Source of the DNA: Punica granatum
Lineage: Eukaryota; Streptophyta; Magnoliopsida; Myrtales; Lythraceae
Reading direction: 5' to 3'
DNA length: 64,000 bases
Assembly (NCBI RefSeq): GCF_007655135.1
Contig: NC_045131.1
Location: 20,816,001-20,880,000 of the forward strand
The notes below the pieces were generated by a model, which did no database searches, was not told where the DNA came from, and saw nothing but the letters and a program-made list of their open reading frames with translations. This document shows positions 11,116-23,892 of this stretch, piece after piece. Both the position numbers and the translations under genes were made by a program. Each line of letters begins with the position of its first letter. Within the stretch, counting starts at the first letter, position 1.

Positions 11116-13264
11116 CTGCAAGAAAACCGCACAAACAGTCAGAAATTTCGACCCGACTGGGCAGTCGGGCTGTTTCTTCTTCCTGGGGTTAAACCGACGG
11201 GTTTTTCTTGGATTTCTTGACTTCTTGACACCCTAGGGTTGTGTGGGGAGGTGTTTGATGGGTTTTGGTAGCTCAAACCGACTTGGAAAGGCTTGAAACC
11301 CGGTTTGACATTTTTTACCCGAGAAGGACCAAATCTGTCCAGATTTTGTTCAAGGCTGGTTCTATGGCTTAGAGGCTTCAAACATAAAATCTAAGTTCAG
11401 AAATGGATAGAGGGGCTCGAAAACATGTGGGATATGAAGTTTGGTAAAGTTTGGATTCAAGCCGGGATGGATTCCGACTTAAGACTTTGCCCGGTTTTGC
11501 TTGGTTTTGCTTGCTGGAAATGGCTGAAGCTTGCTGCGGTTTGCTATGGAGTTTGAGAGCTTTTGAAGAGTGAGAAATGCTAGAGAGAGAGTGTTTTTAA
11601 GGTCCCCCCTTAAGTTAATGACATTTGGACAATATATAGAAAAGCTTAAATGCAAGATTAGTGAAGAAAAGTGCAATTAGGGCCATGGATTAGTGGAATC
11701 CGAATTTCTTAAGGAAATATCAAGCTCAATCCTCATCCATTGCATTAATGGAGAAGAGATAAGAGCATTGATGGCTTGGATGGGAAGTTGGAGTGTTGAA
11801 TTGAAACACTTAGATATTTTGCAAAAGGAAGACAAATGCAAGTTGTCTTCTTGGCTTGAAGAAGAAGATGAAAAGAGACATGGAGGGCAATGGGCATGGG
11901 TGAGGCGGCAATGAGTTGGCCGTGGGTCCCACGGGTCGCGAGGTAAGTTCAGGCCAAAGTTCGGGTCTCGATTGGTCGCGCATTCGAAGTTCGTGGTTCG
12001 AATTGAACGTCGAATTGTCGATATACGCGAGAAAACGGAGTTAATGAGCCCGAGATTGACATTTTTCATGGAGAAATGTCCCGGATGTGTACGAGGCTCG
12101 GAATCCGGTTTTGCTCATTGCAAGTGACCAGGGCGAAGTTGTCCGCTTCTGACAGCATATCTTGTGTCCGCATCTCACGTTGGTCATTTTGACATAAATT
12201 GTCAGACAACGTGAACAATTATCCCTTAAGCCGGTAATGCTAACGTGGGGCCGGAGACGTCCTAGGAGGTCGAAACTGGATTTCTCAGGATGATTTCTGA
12301 GTTGCTTGGGCACTCCGGAGATTACTGTAATCTCTGTTTGTCGAGATCAAACCTCCAAGGACTTGAAAAGTGTATCTGGGACCTCTAAAGCGCTGCTCGG
12401 GAGGTCTAGGTGAGTCGTGTGATTTATTCCGACGATTCCACATTGAGCCTTGAGAAGGCTAGCATTGTGTAACGTAAGCATTCGGAGTTAAGTTTCCCCA
12501 AAGAGGACCTCCGGATATGGATTTCCACTAAAAATGGTCATTTTCGCTCTTCGGAGGTTACTCGGGAAACCGCGAGGGGTTTTGCTGTTTGTTTTGCCCA
12601 ATTGTGAATGTCTGCTAGAGTTTTCTGGGCAATGCGGTATGAACTTCGTTTGCCGTAATTCCATCAGACCCTTCTCCGGCTATGCTCTTCTGAAGAGGGG
12701 TATGCTTGTTTTGTCGTTCGGAAGTCATTTGAAGTGTCTGTGTGACTTCCAAAAGACAATCTGAAGCGTTGTTCATACTCTGTGTGTTGATGGGGCATGG
12801 CCGCGTCTGATATTTGGAATTAACTTTTCTCCAGGAAACCGGCATTTTTGGACTTCCACTGAAAAGTTGTCTGTATACAGAAAATTGTTCTGTATAGAGC
12901 AGATGATTTGAAAAATGCCTTTGGGGACACTTTTCATCTTTTTGGCACTGGTGTGGATTTTTGGAGTCCAATATTCACTATCTTCCGACGGCCGAGCGAA
13001 CTATCGGAAAATAGTGCCGTCCGTGTAATACACTGAAAACGCCGGTTTTGGACATTGTTGAGTTCTTTGGTCGCTCTGTTCCCCTTTGGTGACCCCTAGA
13101 GTCCTTCTGTCATGTCCATGGGCCATTTGCTCAATTTTGCCAACTTGAGGATGAATAGTGATTTCTTGCTCTGCCGAGCCGTTTTCTGTATTCTGCTCAA
13201 GTCGTGGCTTGGGTCATTGCTAATATCATTGTTTGGAATGGTGAGCCAAAATGGGGTGCTGACA

Positions 13265-13278
13265 GCTTGCCCCTCTTT
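13265..13278 (-). other. Polypurine tract of element M
   Basis: The minus strand reads AAAGAGGGGCAAGC directly before the LTR start. It is identical to the tract of element A at 36711-36724. Confidence 0.8.
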
Positions 13279-13479
13279 GACTGCTTGCTCGAGTAGAGGA
13301 TGCAATCAAAGATTTCAAAAGCACCCCAGTTTGATAGCAATGATCAAAATGGAATTTCCTATATGGCCCTCTCCTTTTTGTTTTGGATATGTAGGATGTT
13401 GTACCTAATAAGAGGGAATATGGTGAGATGTGCACAATAACATGTAGAGTTCGGAACAAAGCTGAAACAGGCAATTAAA

Positions 13480-14059
13480 GTCGGGACTGACCCGACGGGG
13501 ACTGACCCCAATGCAAGAAAAGTAATCGGGACTGACCCGAAGGGGTTTGCAATATGCACGAAGAGTAATCAGGACTGACCCGAAGGGGACTGACCCCAAT
13601 GCAAGAAAAGTAATCGGGACTGACCCGAAGGGGACTGACCCCAATGCAGGAAAAGTAGTCGGGACTGACCCGAAGGGGACTGACCCCAATGCAGGAAAAG
13701 TAGTCGGGACTGACCCGAATGCAGGAAAAGTAATCGGGACTGACCCGAAGGGGACTGACCCCAATGCAGGAAAAGTAATCGGGATTGACCCGAAGGGGAC
13801 TGACCCCAATGCAGGAAAAGTAATCGGGATTGACCCGAAGGGGACTGACCCCAATGCAAGAAAGGTAGTCGGGACTGACCCGAAGGGGTTTGACCCCAAT
13901 GCGAGAAAAGTAATCGGGACTGACCCGAATGCAGGAAAAGTAATCGGGACTGACCCAAAGGGGACTGACCCCAATGCAGGAAAAGTAATCGGGATTGACC
14001 CGAAGGGGACTGACCCCAATGCAAGAAAGGTAGTCGGGACTGACCCGAAGGGGTTTGCA
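13480..14059. repeat. 45-bp minisatellite in element M 3' region
   Basis: About 14 units of TCGGGACTGACCCGAAGGGG plus ACTGACCCCAATGCAGGAAA and AGTAA. Two units are shortened to 30 bp. Because 45 and 30 are multiples of three, long open frames appear on both strands; they are not genes. Element A has about 6 units of the same repeat (36270-36513). Confidence 0.9.
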
Positions 14060-14219
14060 ATATGCACGGGGCGCATACCGAATGAACTGCATGGTTCAAA
14101 GGCGCCTACCCGGTGGACTTGCGATGTGCACGAGCGCTTGCTCGGCTGGTTTGCAATATGCACGGGGCGCATACCGAATGAACTGCATAGTTCAAAGGCG
14201 CCTACCCGGTGGACTTGCG
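14050..14219. repeat. Two copies of a ~96-bp repeat, element M
   Basis: Two copies contain TTTGCAATATGCACGGGGCG, a CATACCGAATGAACTGCAT stretch and GGCGCCTACCCGGTGGACTT. Element A has the same pair at 36096-36269. Confidence 0.8.
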
Positions 14220-14611
14220 ATGTGCACTGCAATCCTGAGAGGGTGCACGCTAATGAAAATGCATTGCGGAAATAAATGTGCACTGCGGTCCTGAGAGGGT
14301 GCACGCTAATGAAAATGCATTGCGGAAATAAATGTGCACTGCGGTCCTGAGAGGGTGCACGCTAATGAAAATGCATTGCGGAAATAAATGTGCACTGCAG
14401 TCCTGAGAGGGTGCACGCTAATGAAAATGCATTGCGGAAATAAATGTGCACTGCGGTCCTGAGAGGGTGCACGCTAATGAAAATGCATTGCGGAAATAAA
14501 TGTGTGCTGCGGTCCTGAGAGGGTGCACGCTAATGAAAGTGCATTGCGGAAATAAATGTGCACTGCAGTCCTGAGAGGGTGCACGCTAATGAAAGTGCAT
14601 TGCAGAAATAA
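14220..14611. repeat. 56-bp minisatellite in element M 3' region
   Basis: Seven units of TGTGCACTGCGGTCCTGAGA, GGGTGCACGCTAATGAAAAT and GCATTGCGGAAATAAA. Element A carries about 11 units at 35480-36095. Confidence 0.9.
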
Positions 14612-15980
14612 ATGTGTGAGAAGTAAATGCAAACACTGGGGAGTGGTGTGAGGTGTGGAAGGAATCATTGTGTTCCTTCCCTCGTTGATTTCGTCCATGT
14701 TGCAATCGATGTGGTGGCAAAATGCTTCGTTATTTGCCAACTGATTGCGATGCAACTGAGTGCCTGGAGTGCTGCTCTGAAGATTCTCCTCTTGGGTTGA
14801 GATTGTCATCCGTCACATGAAGTAGAGATGAATCGATCTTGGGGAGATATTTTCCAAGGAGCGTTGATTTGTCGGAGGCAAGCGTTGATGCTGGGACGAA
14901 GTCATTTCACTGAAGCCTTACCTCTGTGGCAGTGATGCGTTTGATCTGCCGAAAGCCGGGCTCGCCGCTAGGCGGTTACCTATTGGGCTGCCGGAAACCG
15001 ACTTTGCTGCTGAGGAATGATTGTGCTTTGTCGGAGGCCAGCTCTGCTGCTTGGGCGGTCATGCTTTGACCTGCAAGAAGTTCGCTAAAAGTCGGCGTCT
15101 TGTATTGCGAGACTCGAGCTCTAAGACAGAGCGCCTACGTATCCCGTGGAACTAGGAATCAGAGTCTGTCGTAGTTCATGCTGTTTGCAGTACCTGTGAT
15201 CCTGACATTACTAGTAAATCATGTTAGAAATACTAACAAGTAATGGACACAGGTAAGCATGAAAATGTTGTTGCGACACGCAGATCTTCAGTTTTGGGTC
15301 ACCTAAACAACCCATGAAGATTTTTGCTTTGACAGTATAAGTAGGTCCCGTTCTCGGAGGCCTAGATGCGAGGCCTCCAGGGGCTCCCGTTAGCTATGTA
15401 TTGGGCATATCGAGACTTCCCCGACGATGCCCTAGCAATTCTATCGTTTGTTCGACGCGCCCGTCGGCTTTGAACCCTTCTCAATAGGGTACAGTAGGGC
15501 GCTGCATTTGCAACCCGCTTGGGGATTTCTACTCAGATTTGGTCAGACTCGGTCTGACCATTTCCAAAGCGTTGTGACTAGACTCTTGGAGAGGAATGTC
15601 TGGGATTTTGGCTCTGTGATAGCCTGTTGAAGGGTGGCTGTGACCCATTCGGAGTTATGCAAAGACAAAGTGAAAAGAGAAAGCTTGGGAAGCATGTTGC
15701 CCGCAGGCTAAAAGGATACACGGGTTCACGCCTGCAATGAGATGTACCCCCATTTTTCTTCGTCCTTCTGTTGTGTAGGTTGTACTGAACTGCTTGGACG
15801 GCATATTCAGTTACCCACTGTGCTTGAGGAAGGTTCCCCCTTGGACGGTTGAGTGGTATTGGAGAGCCGATCGGGGATCGTGTTGGAATAGATAAACTGG
15901 CCACTTCCCTTGGGGATCTCTTGTCCACACGATGTGTGAGAGACTAGGGGCAATTTTATTTATCTCTCGTTTTGCTCTCC

Positions 15981-16133
15981 TTTTGCTACGATCACCCACC
16001 TCGGGGCCGCACCTCTCAACCTAAAGGGGAAGAGCTCTCCTTTTGCCACGACCGCCCCAAAGTTTTTTCGGTCGTGCCTCTCTTTTACCCTAGCTTTTGC
16101 CTAGGTCGCCCCAAAAAGGGGTTTTCGACCTAG
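15981..16133 (-). other. Hairpin array with GCAAAAG tails, element M
   Basis: On the plus strand, CACGACCG 16047-16054 pairs with CGGTCGTG 16069-16076, and CTAGGTCG 16101-16108 pairs with CGACCTAG 16126-16133. Both stems are perfect 8-bp inverted repeats and both are followed, in the element's sense, by GCAAAAG. A weaker third stem is near 15987-16011 and has the same tail. Confidence 0.65.
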
Positions 16134-16756
16134 CGGGCTCGATTCTTTTATCTCTCGAGTTTGCAAGGGCGAAGGGTTCGAAGGATTCAACCTCCAAATG
16201 CATTGTTTTCTGTCTCCGTCGAGGAGTTGTGTCTGCTGCTCCCCTTTTGTCAGGGTTTGTTGATTTCTCAGAATTGGCGGCGTCGGAGTTTTAAATCTCG
16301 GCGGTGCCTTGTTTTGTTCATTAGCAGGTTTTTCCTGCATCTTTTCTCTCTCTCTTCATTGGCGGGTTTTTCCCGCTTCTTTTCGCTCTGTTTTTTTTTT
16401 TTTCTTGCAGCTGGGGTTTGTTTTGTGCCCCGTGTCTTTGTTTGAAACTCCTCGACTTTGTATCGCCGATGCCACTTTGGTGTGCTTCGCCTCGTGGAGA
16501 CTTGTCGTGTGTTGCTAGCCCTATTTTGTGAGGACCGGCTTTCTTGGAAGTTTGACTCCCGTGCACTCGAAAGTTGAACTTCATGTCATTTTCCCTTGCA
16601 ATCTCTTCAGGTGAATTCCCCTATTGTCTAGAAGGAAAATACAAATTTGCCCTAGGGAATCAGTGGCCGGAGTTGTCTTGATGCTTGTTGTGGAGGAGGC
16701 CTGGACTTAACGCAAATGACCAGGAGCGTTCCAACGTCACTTGCTGGAGTGACCCA

Positions 16757-16866
16757 CGATGGCGACCTCGGGGCGAACTTCAACCAGGGAGGCCCAGTGT
16801 ACGTCGCTTGCCGAGGTTGTGTTGGCGCGAACTTCAACCGGGGATGCCCCAGTGTACGTCGCTTGG
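16757..16866. repeat. Two-copy ~54-bp direct repeat
   Basis: Two copies share GCGAACTTCAACC, a GCCCAGTGTACGTCGCTTG-type block and a short spacer. The function is unknown. Confidence 0.6.
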
Positions 16867-17821
16867 AAAAGCTTTTCGTGGGTGGATGATGTCCGAGGTG
16901 GTCTCGGTGCAAGCGTTGAACGCGAATGCCCCGGTCTTTTGTCATCGATGTGACTCATGGTGGGCGGTTTCTGCAACTGTCGCCCCTGGCCGTCTCATGT
17001 CGTCAATGTCAACTGAAATCGTTGCGTTGATGGCATAAGGCTCGCTCAGTTGTTTTTGTCTTTAGCTTTGTAGGGGGTATCTCCGTGCCGAGCCCCTTCC
17101 CTGTCAAAGTATAAGGGAGAAGGCTCGAGAGGAGTTCTCAGAAAGGCGTGAGCCTGTGCATCATTCTTCGCCTGTGACCGACGTGTCCCTGTAAAAGATG
17201 ACAAAGAAGATAGTGTGTTAGGCGATTGTGCGGTGGAGTATGCGGTAAGAAATATGGGGTGGACCCATGGGAAAATCCCTTTTGTCTCGCACACGACCCA
17301 TGGGGTGTCGCGTGTGGATGACATTTGTTTCCGGGAATGTAGTCATCATCACTCTGGAGTGGTTAGACCCTGACTGAGGTCACATAAGCATGTTTTCCCT
17401 AATTGCGAGTAGGCATGCGCAGCCGTCCTAGGGAAGGCTCGAGAAGCCGAGTCCCACGAGGACAGGTGAGTCGAGCAGGTCCAACAGAACTAATAGGGCG
17501 TCTTCGAGACTGTCCTAATGCTCCATTGAAGGATTTGTTCATGTCGGGAGCCCATTTGTGGGAATGCATTTGAATGAAAGCAACAAAGAGTTTAAAGAAA
17601 ACTGCGCGTGTTGCCCCAGTGTTTAGTCGGCGACCACAACGGAGGTGGATGAGATCCATTCTTTGATCGGAGGCATGACCGTGCTGGTCTGCGATGGAGA
17701 GTTGGGTCATGCTCTGTTTGTGGAGCTGTCACTTTCTGTCTTTGTAGTGGAAAGATTAGACTTGCTCCTTGAAGTATCGCTTGGATGAATTTGTATCCAA
17801 GTCGATTTTGGATTTCAGATG

Positions 17822-17960
17822 AGCCTGAAAGCAGTAAATGCGAGGCGTCAAAACCTGAAAGCAGTAAATGCGGGGCCGAAGCCCAAAAGCAGTAAATGCT
17901 GGGCCGAGGCCCGAAAGCAGTAAATGCAGAACTGAGGTCCGATGCAGTAAATGCATGCTC
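17822..17960. repeat. AAAGCAGTAAATGC repeat cluster
   Basis: Five spaced copies of GCAGTAAATGC occur with roughly 25-33 bp periodicity, separated by variable GC-rich linkers. Short leucine-rich ORFs on the minus strand here are repeat products. Confidence 0.7.
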
Positions 17961-18439
17961 GATAGGAAAATGCAAGAGATGTAAGAGCAAAGGTCAATGC
18001 TGAGGAATAGCGCAAGGCGCTGCAATGCAGTGACGCCGATTTGCTTGCGGTATTGCTCTATGGAGCAGGGATGGGGACTTAGTGTTGAAATCCCAAGGAG
18101 CTGGATGGATGGGAGACGTTTGTTGTCTCAATTGTGGTCGCTTAGTATTCAGGCTGTCTTCTTGTTGAGAATTTCCTGCAATGGGAAAAGAAAACAATGA
18201 AGAAGCATGAACCGTTCAGCATTTCAATGCAAGTGTGTAGGGAAGCGAACTGGCCTGGTAGGTGTCGTGCGAGCACACCGAGAGACATGCATTGATACGT
18301 TGAGCAGGCATGTATGAGTTGGTGTGAACATGCTTGGACATGTGTAAGGCGCGCTCGATCGCTGGTAGATGCGCTGGGTCACGCGGAGGGACGTGCGTCC
18401 GATCACGCAGTGACACTCTCTGTTAGGAAGAAGTTAGTG

Positions 18440-18690
18440 TTGGTTAACTTCGCCTGGGAAGGTTGATCGGCCCTCGGGCCACAGTTCGTCTTGCTGTGGA
18501 GGAAGGGTGAAGGCCGCGAGTGGCCTGCCCGCGAAAGTGGGCACGACTCGCCTATCGTGCGGGGTGGGTGGCCGGGCTGGACGGCCTCTGGTCATAGCAC
18601 GTCTTGCCATGGAGAGGTGAAGACCGCAAGTGGTCTACCCGCGAAGGTCGACACAACTTGTCTATCGCGCGGAAATGCGTTGTAGCCGCA
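18440..18690. repeat. Two-copy ~109-bp direct repeat
   Basis: The block CCGCGAGTGGCCTGCCCGCG near 18513 recurs in diverged form near 18622. Both are preceded by a CGTCTTGC(T/C)(G/A)TGGA stretch and end in CTATCG(T/C)GCGG. Confidence 0.6.
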
Positions 18691-18890
18691 AGACAATAAA
18701 TATATCAAATGTATGCAATGCGTGGGTTTTGAAAGCTAATGCTGTCGTTCGCATTGATTCAAAGAGTTTAAAATACAATGCAGTTTGGAAAATAAATCCT
18801 TAAGTCGATCTTCCATCTCGCTCGGGGCACAAGTGAACATTGCCACGGAAAACACCAATTCCAGGCGAAAGCTTAGTGGAGATATCTATC

Positions 18891-19749
18891 CTAAGATGGG
18901 TGGGGACCTCCATGGGTCCTCTTCTTGGACCTCTCCAAGGTAGCGTTCGCACGTGCCAACTCCTGATCACGTCTCTGTAACTCGGCGCGTGCTTGGGCGA
19001 GCTCCATTTGAAGCTGGCGCTGATCGATGAGTTGCTCATCTTTCTCAGCGACCTCCCAACGAAGGCGGTCCCTCTCAGACCCGAGGCTAGTGAGTTCCGC
19101 TTGGACGGCGATGCTCGAAGTTGAGGGTGCCCCATATGCTGTGCTATCCTCAAGTTGTGGAGAGTCGGTGGAATCTTCGTGTACTAACGAACTCCGTCGG
19201 TAGAAACGGAGGATGTACTCTTCCGTAGCCCGAAAATCCCGTTCATCCTGAGTAGGGTGTTCGGGAAAGTAAGGTAGCTCTGTGACCGCAGTGCGCCATG
19301 CGGATAGGACCTGTTGGATATCACTTTGGCAATCTACGGACGTCTGATCCTCCCGCCAAGTGTGTTCGAACCTAGTCCGTGCCATGTCCTCGGGGACTGT
19401 CTGTAGGCTACCAAACTGCCTCATTACTCGCAACGGGAAGTAAGTGGTGGACCCCGCATGGCTCAAAAGTGGGATTCCGTTAAAATCATGGCATCTAAGG
19501 GCCATGGGTCCGGGTGGCATCCACGCGGCACGCCACTTAAAGCCCTTGGGTGATATTTCACGAAAAATTTTGATCCACTCGGAAACCTTGCGTTCTTCCA
19601 CGTGCACTAAAGGTAGTAACCAGAAAATGATCGACTCCGAGTGGTTGAAAAACAGAACTGGGGGCACGAGGCCAAAGAGGCTTGTGTGGCTCTGTAGCCA
19701 AATTTGCAAAAGGATTGGGGACCCCCTCAACCTTCGATCAGCTGTTCGC
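18891..19749 (-). pseudogene. ORF1 fragment of element M, cut by element A
   Basis: The reading frame is open from the break at 19749 down to a stop at 18891. It is clearly homologous to the C-terminal ~57% of A's ORF1: RGSPILLQIWL against RGSPHLLQIWL, then PGPMALRCHDFNGIPLLSH against PGGPMIMGCPSIIGLPLISH, then ELPYFPEHPTQDER against QLYFPEHPTDEER. The tail is a predicted coiled coil rich in Glu, Arg and Leu with the shared motif ANATLERSKK/LNATLDLAQA. The open frame aligns with A's ORF1 right up to the break, and there is no start codon in the remaining part. The rest of the gene should lie beyond the right end of the window. It is the only protein-coding remnant seen in M. The function is unknown. 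Confidence 0.8.
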
Positions 19750-21352
19750 TGTCAGCACCCCATTTTGGCTCACCATTCCAAACAATGATATTAGCAATGA
19801 CCCAAGCCACGACTTGAGCAGAATACAGAAAACGGCTCGGCAGAGCAAGAAATCACTATTCATCCTCAAGTTGGCAAAATTGAGCAAATGGCCCATGGAC
19901 ATGACAGAAGGACTCTAGGGGTCACCAAAGGGGAACAGAGCGACCAAAGAACTCAACAATGTCCAAAACCGGCGTTTTCAGTGTATTACACGGACGGCAC
20001 TATTTTCCGATAGTTCGCTCGGTCATCGGAAGATAGTGAATATTGGACTCCAAAAATCCACACCAGTGCCAAATAGATGAAGAGTGTCCCCAAAGGCATT
20101 TTGCAAATCATCTGTTCTATACAGAACAACTTTCTGTATACAGACAACTTTTCAGTGGAAGTCCAAAAATGCCGGTTTCCTAGAGAAAAGTTAATTCCAA
20201 ATATCAGACGCGGCCATGCCCCATCAGCACACAGAGTAGGAACAACGCTTCAGATTGTCTTTTGGAAGTCACACAGACACTTCAAATGACTTCCGAACGG
20301 CAAAACAAGCATACCCCTCTTCAGAAGAGCATAGCCGGAGAAGGGTCTGATGGAATTACGGCAAACGAAGTTCATACTGCATTGCCCAGAAAACTCTAGC
20401 AGACATTCACAATTGGGCAAAACAGACAGCAAAACCCTTCGCGGTTTCCCGAGTAACCTCCGAAGAGCGGAAATGACCATTTTCAGTGGAAATCCATATC
20501 CGGAGGTCCTCTTTGGGGAAATTTGACGCCGAATGCTTACGTTACACAATGCTAGCCTTCTTAAGGCTCAATGTGGAGTCGTCGGAATAATTCACACAAC
20601 TCATCTAGATCTCTCAAACAGTGCTTTAGAGGTCTCAGATACACTCTTCAAGTCCTTGGAGGTCTAATCTTGACAAACAGAGATTACAGTAATCTCCGGA
20701 GTGCCCAAGCAACTCAGAAGTCATCTTGAGAAAACCAGTCTCGGCCTCCTAGGACGTCTCCGGCCCCACGTTAGCATTACCGGCTTAAGGGATGATTGTT
20801 CACGTGGTTTGACAACTTATGCCAAAATGACCAACATGAGATGCAGACACGGGATATGCTGTCAGAAGCGGACAACTTCGCCCCGATCACTTGCAATGGG
20901 CAAAATCGGCTCCCGAGCCCCACACACATCCGGGACATTTCTCAATAGAAAATGTCAATCTTGGGCTCATTAACTCCGTTTTCACGCGTATACAGACAAT
21001 TCGACGTTCAATTCGAACCACGAACTTCGAATACGCGACCAATCGAGACCCGAGTCTTTTCCCGGTTTCTCCTCACAAGCCGTGGGACCCACGGGCTGCC
21101 CAAGGGCAACCGCCCTTTGCCCCAAACTTTTCGGCCTTTTCCCCTTTCCTCTCTTGCCCTCACCTAGCCCAAAATATCTTTGGTCTTCCAAGTCAACACT
21201 CAAGCCATTAACTCCACCTCCATTAATGCTTCTTGGCTCTTCCTCATCAAGATACTTGGATGACATTCATCCTCATCTCCATTAGGGCAACCGACCTTCA
21301 TTAATGAGGCCCTTAATGGTGCTTTGTTTTGCTTAATTGCTCATTAGCTTCA

Positions 21353-21362
21353 CATATATATT
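21353..21362 (+). promoter_or_regulatory. Possible TATA box in LTR A
   Basis: CATATATATT lies in an AT-rich stretch about 1.6 kb into the LTR. LTR M has TATATATTG at the equivalent place. No transcription start can be read from sequence alone. Confidence 0.25.
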
Positions 21363-21683
21363 GCCTATTTGTGATTAAGCTAATGATTCATGAAGCACAC
21401 CTCATCTTGCTAGTTTCTCCCTCTAGAAAATGCTCTCAACTCCTTAGGAACCAGCAGCAAGCAAAGAACTTCATGAAAATCAAGAATCAAGCCAAATAGC
21501 TTTGGAGTTTAGGTCGGGATCCATAGCGGGCACTATTCCGACTTATATCCAAAATTCTTCAAACTTCATAGACGACATGTTTCGGACCCAAGGATTCCAT
21601 TTCTGAACCCAGTTTTTTAGTTTGGAGTCGTTTGCTTATCATTTTGGATCATTTCGGGTGAAGTTGGAGCTCTCGGGTGAACA

Positions 21684-21900
21684 GTGCCCGTCACCAGGCG
21701 TCACCGAGCGCAGCCAGGCGTCACCGAGCGCAGCCAGCATCCGCAGCCAGGCGTCACCCGCGTCCCGCCCGCGCCCGTCACCAGCGCACGCCGCGCCCGT
21801 CACCAGCGCACGCCGCGCCCGTCATCAGCGCACGCCCGCGCCCGTCACCAGCGCACGCGCCCGTCACCAGCGCACGTCCGTGCCCACTAGCTCCCGTCAC
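21684..21900. repeat. Short GC-rich repeat in LTR A
   Basis: Copies of CGCGCCCGTCACCAGCGCACGC and variants, plus GTCACCGAGCGCAGCCAG. It is a contracted form of the 9830-10640 array. The second A LTR differs from this one by unit indels here, and the overlapping short ORFs are repeat products. Confidence 0.8.
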
Positions 21901-23892
21901 CGTGCTCGACCGTGCCCGTGCACGTCCATCCTTGCACCCGAATACCCTTTTAAGGGTTCCACCGAGTCACCCGACTCTCAAACACTTCCCCGACTCTTTC
22001 CTCGTATTCCGAGGCTAGGTAAAACACTTCGACTTAGAGGAGTTAGGACTTTTTATATTTTTGCATGGCTATGGAGTATTATGGTGTTTTCATGCATGTT
22101 TCATTCACAAGATTTAATTTTTATGCAATTTTATGTTATATTATACACGTACACTATCTTAGGACTTGCTACCATGTCGGAAAGGGGCTTGGATCATCAT
22201 AAAGAAGACTATCCCGACCCTATTATGGCACATTAAGTCTCGGCCAATTCTCTAAAGGAGAGGGTTGAGATTTAAATTGCTCTTTTCGGGTTAAGATCGG
22301 TCTCCTTAGCCTATTCAAGTTAATTTCCGAGTTTGTTTATCATTATTGCATGCATGAAGCCGGTGTTATGTTATCCTTTTCCTTAATTAACACGTTTGTG
22401 AATGTTTGTATGTTTGAATGAGCTAAACAAATCGTGATAACGCCGGCTTTTGTTAAAAAAGGGTGCTATTTATCACGGTCGATGTTTGAGCATGCGAGAA
22501 ATAATTAAACCACGATTAGGAAATCGTTCGTGACTCGGATAGAGCCATGAGAACCTTCGGCCACCCTTCACAAGATGAAGCCGAGGGCTTCTTGGCCTTC
22601 CTTGAGTCAAGAATGAATTCCTTATCTCAAGTTTAATTTGTTGATCGGATGATGTGAAGTTTTACTTCAATGTCTTTACGATTCCCATATTAAAATATCA
22701 TGTAAAGACTCTTTTAAACAAAGCATGCATGGATTCGAGTATCGATGACTCATTCGGGTCCATTTGGTTATGAGGATAGTTTCGGTCATTAGACCAAATT
22801 ATCCTCGATCCTTATGGAATCGTCTTGGTCGTCGAGTCGCGAATCGTTTTCACAATTAATGCATTCGGCACAACCCTTAAGCATTAATGCCACAAACTGG
22901 TTAATCGGGACGCTCACACGATTAAACTCACTTCACACTGATAAAGTTTACCCGAATTGGACATTAACTGATAACTCGCGTCGACGAGTCGTCAAAGGAT
23001 GTTGGTGCCCTTTTTAAACTTATCAATTTCAAAACCCGAAACGCGCGGTCCGATGTAGCATGGACGTCTAAAAAGGGCTTTTGTGTCTCAACTTGAGTTT
23101 TCACTTGATTCCAGGTAACTCATGTCAAGATACAGAAGATCTTTCTGGATCACTTCCGGACAGATCAACCGATTCTTTGGCTTTTTCAGGGTTCTTGCAC
23201 AACCCTGGATGATCCAGGGAATCGGTCGACACCGGCTACAGGCCGAGGTGGCCCGCACTGTGATGTTTCCCCTTTTTTCTGAAAACAATTTTCAAATAAA
23301 GGGCAAAATCGTCTTTTCACAATCCAGCGACATCCTTAGGGTTAGCATAACAGAAACACTACAGTACGGGATAAGAACGGGCTACCTGTTCAGGTGCAGG
23401 TTCATCTGCATAGCCTTTTCTTATCTAACTGATGAGTTTCTGCTATCCTAACATAGACTCGGGTAACTAGAACAGTTGATCCTTGTCAGAAAACCTGTGA
23501 AATGTTGATTAACCTTTCACTCGACCTAACCAAACACTAGATAATGGTTAGGAGGAATTCTAGATTCCAAATCTAGAGTCAAAACACGAGTTTGGTTAAT
23601 TCAGTGGTAATTCAGTGTCACAATACAGAACAACTGTAAAAGCGATTCACACACCTGAGATTTGACTCTCTTTGTCAAGTTCTCAAAACAAAGCCGAATG
23701 CTGAAACATTGGCATATGTTTGATTGTTTAGCATATGGCATTTGCTTGCAAAAACACCCCTGGGTTAATAATCTGTTAATTCACGTAAACAAGACAATAA
23801 CAAACACTTTGTCTGTTATTAACCTGTTGCTTGTTATCTTTCTGCACCTGTTTGCCATGCGGGTCGGGCCTGACCCCTAGGCCGAATAATAT

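Larger units (their letters stand above)
6988..13264 (-). mobile_element. Element M: complete 3' LTR (about 6.3 kb), reverse
   Basis: On the minus strand the LTR begins TGTCAGCACCCC at 13264 and ends CCGTACA at 6988. A polypurine tract lies next to it at 13265-13278. No primer binding site follows at 6987, where F's LTR sequence is met instead, so this is a 3' LTR and the outer edge of M. It is 6277 bp against about 4985 bp for the A LTRs. The first ~1.2 kb is nearly identical to A; the centre holds an F-like tandem repeat plus an expanded GC-rich repeat. The 5 bases before it (CACTC, 6983-6987) are the candidate target duplication; the partner lies outside the window. Confidence 0.85.
14612..18890 (-). 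mobile_element. Long non-coding interior of element M (no gag or pol)
   Basis: This stretch lies between M's ORF1 fragment and its minisatellites, where gag and pol would sit in an autonomous element. I recognise no gag, protease, RT, RNase H or integrase motif on either strand. About 14620-14820 matches the region before the minisatellites in A (about 35300-35480). About 14900-16366 matches the 3' region of L. About 16400-18890 has no counterpart I can see and holds only short local repeats. Confidence 0.65.

Noticed and set aside
13405..14304. Long overlapping ORFs on both strands
   Set aside because: They are produced by a 45-bp minisatellite whose unit length is a multiple of three.
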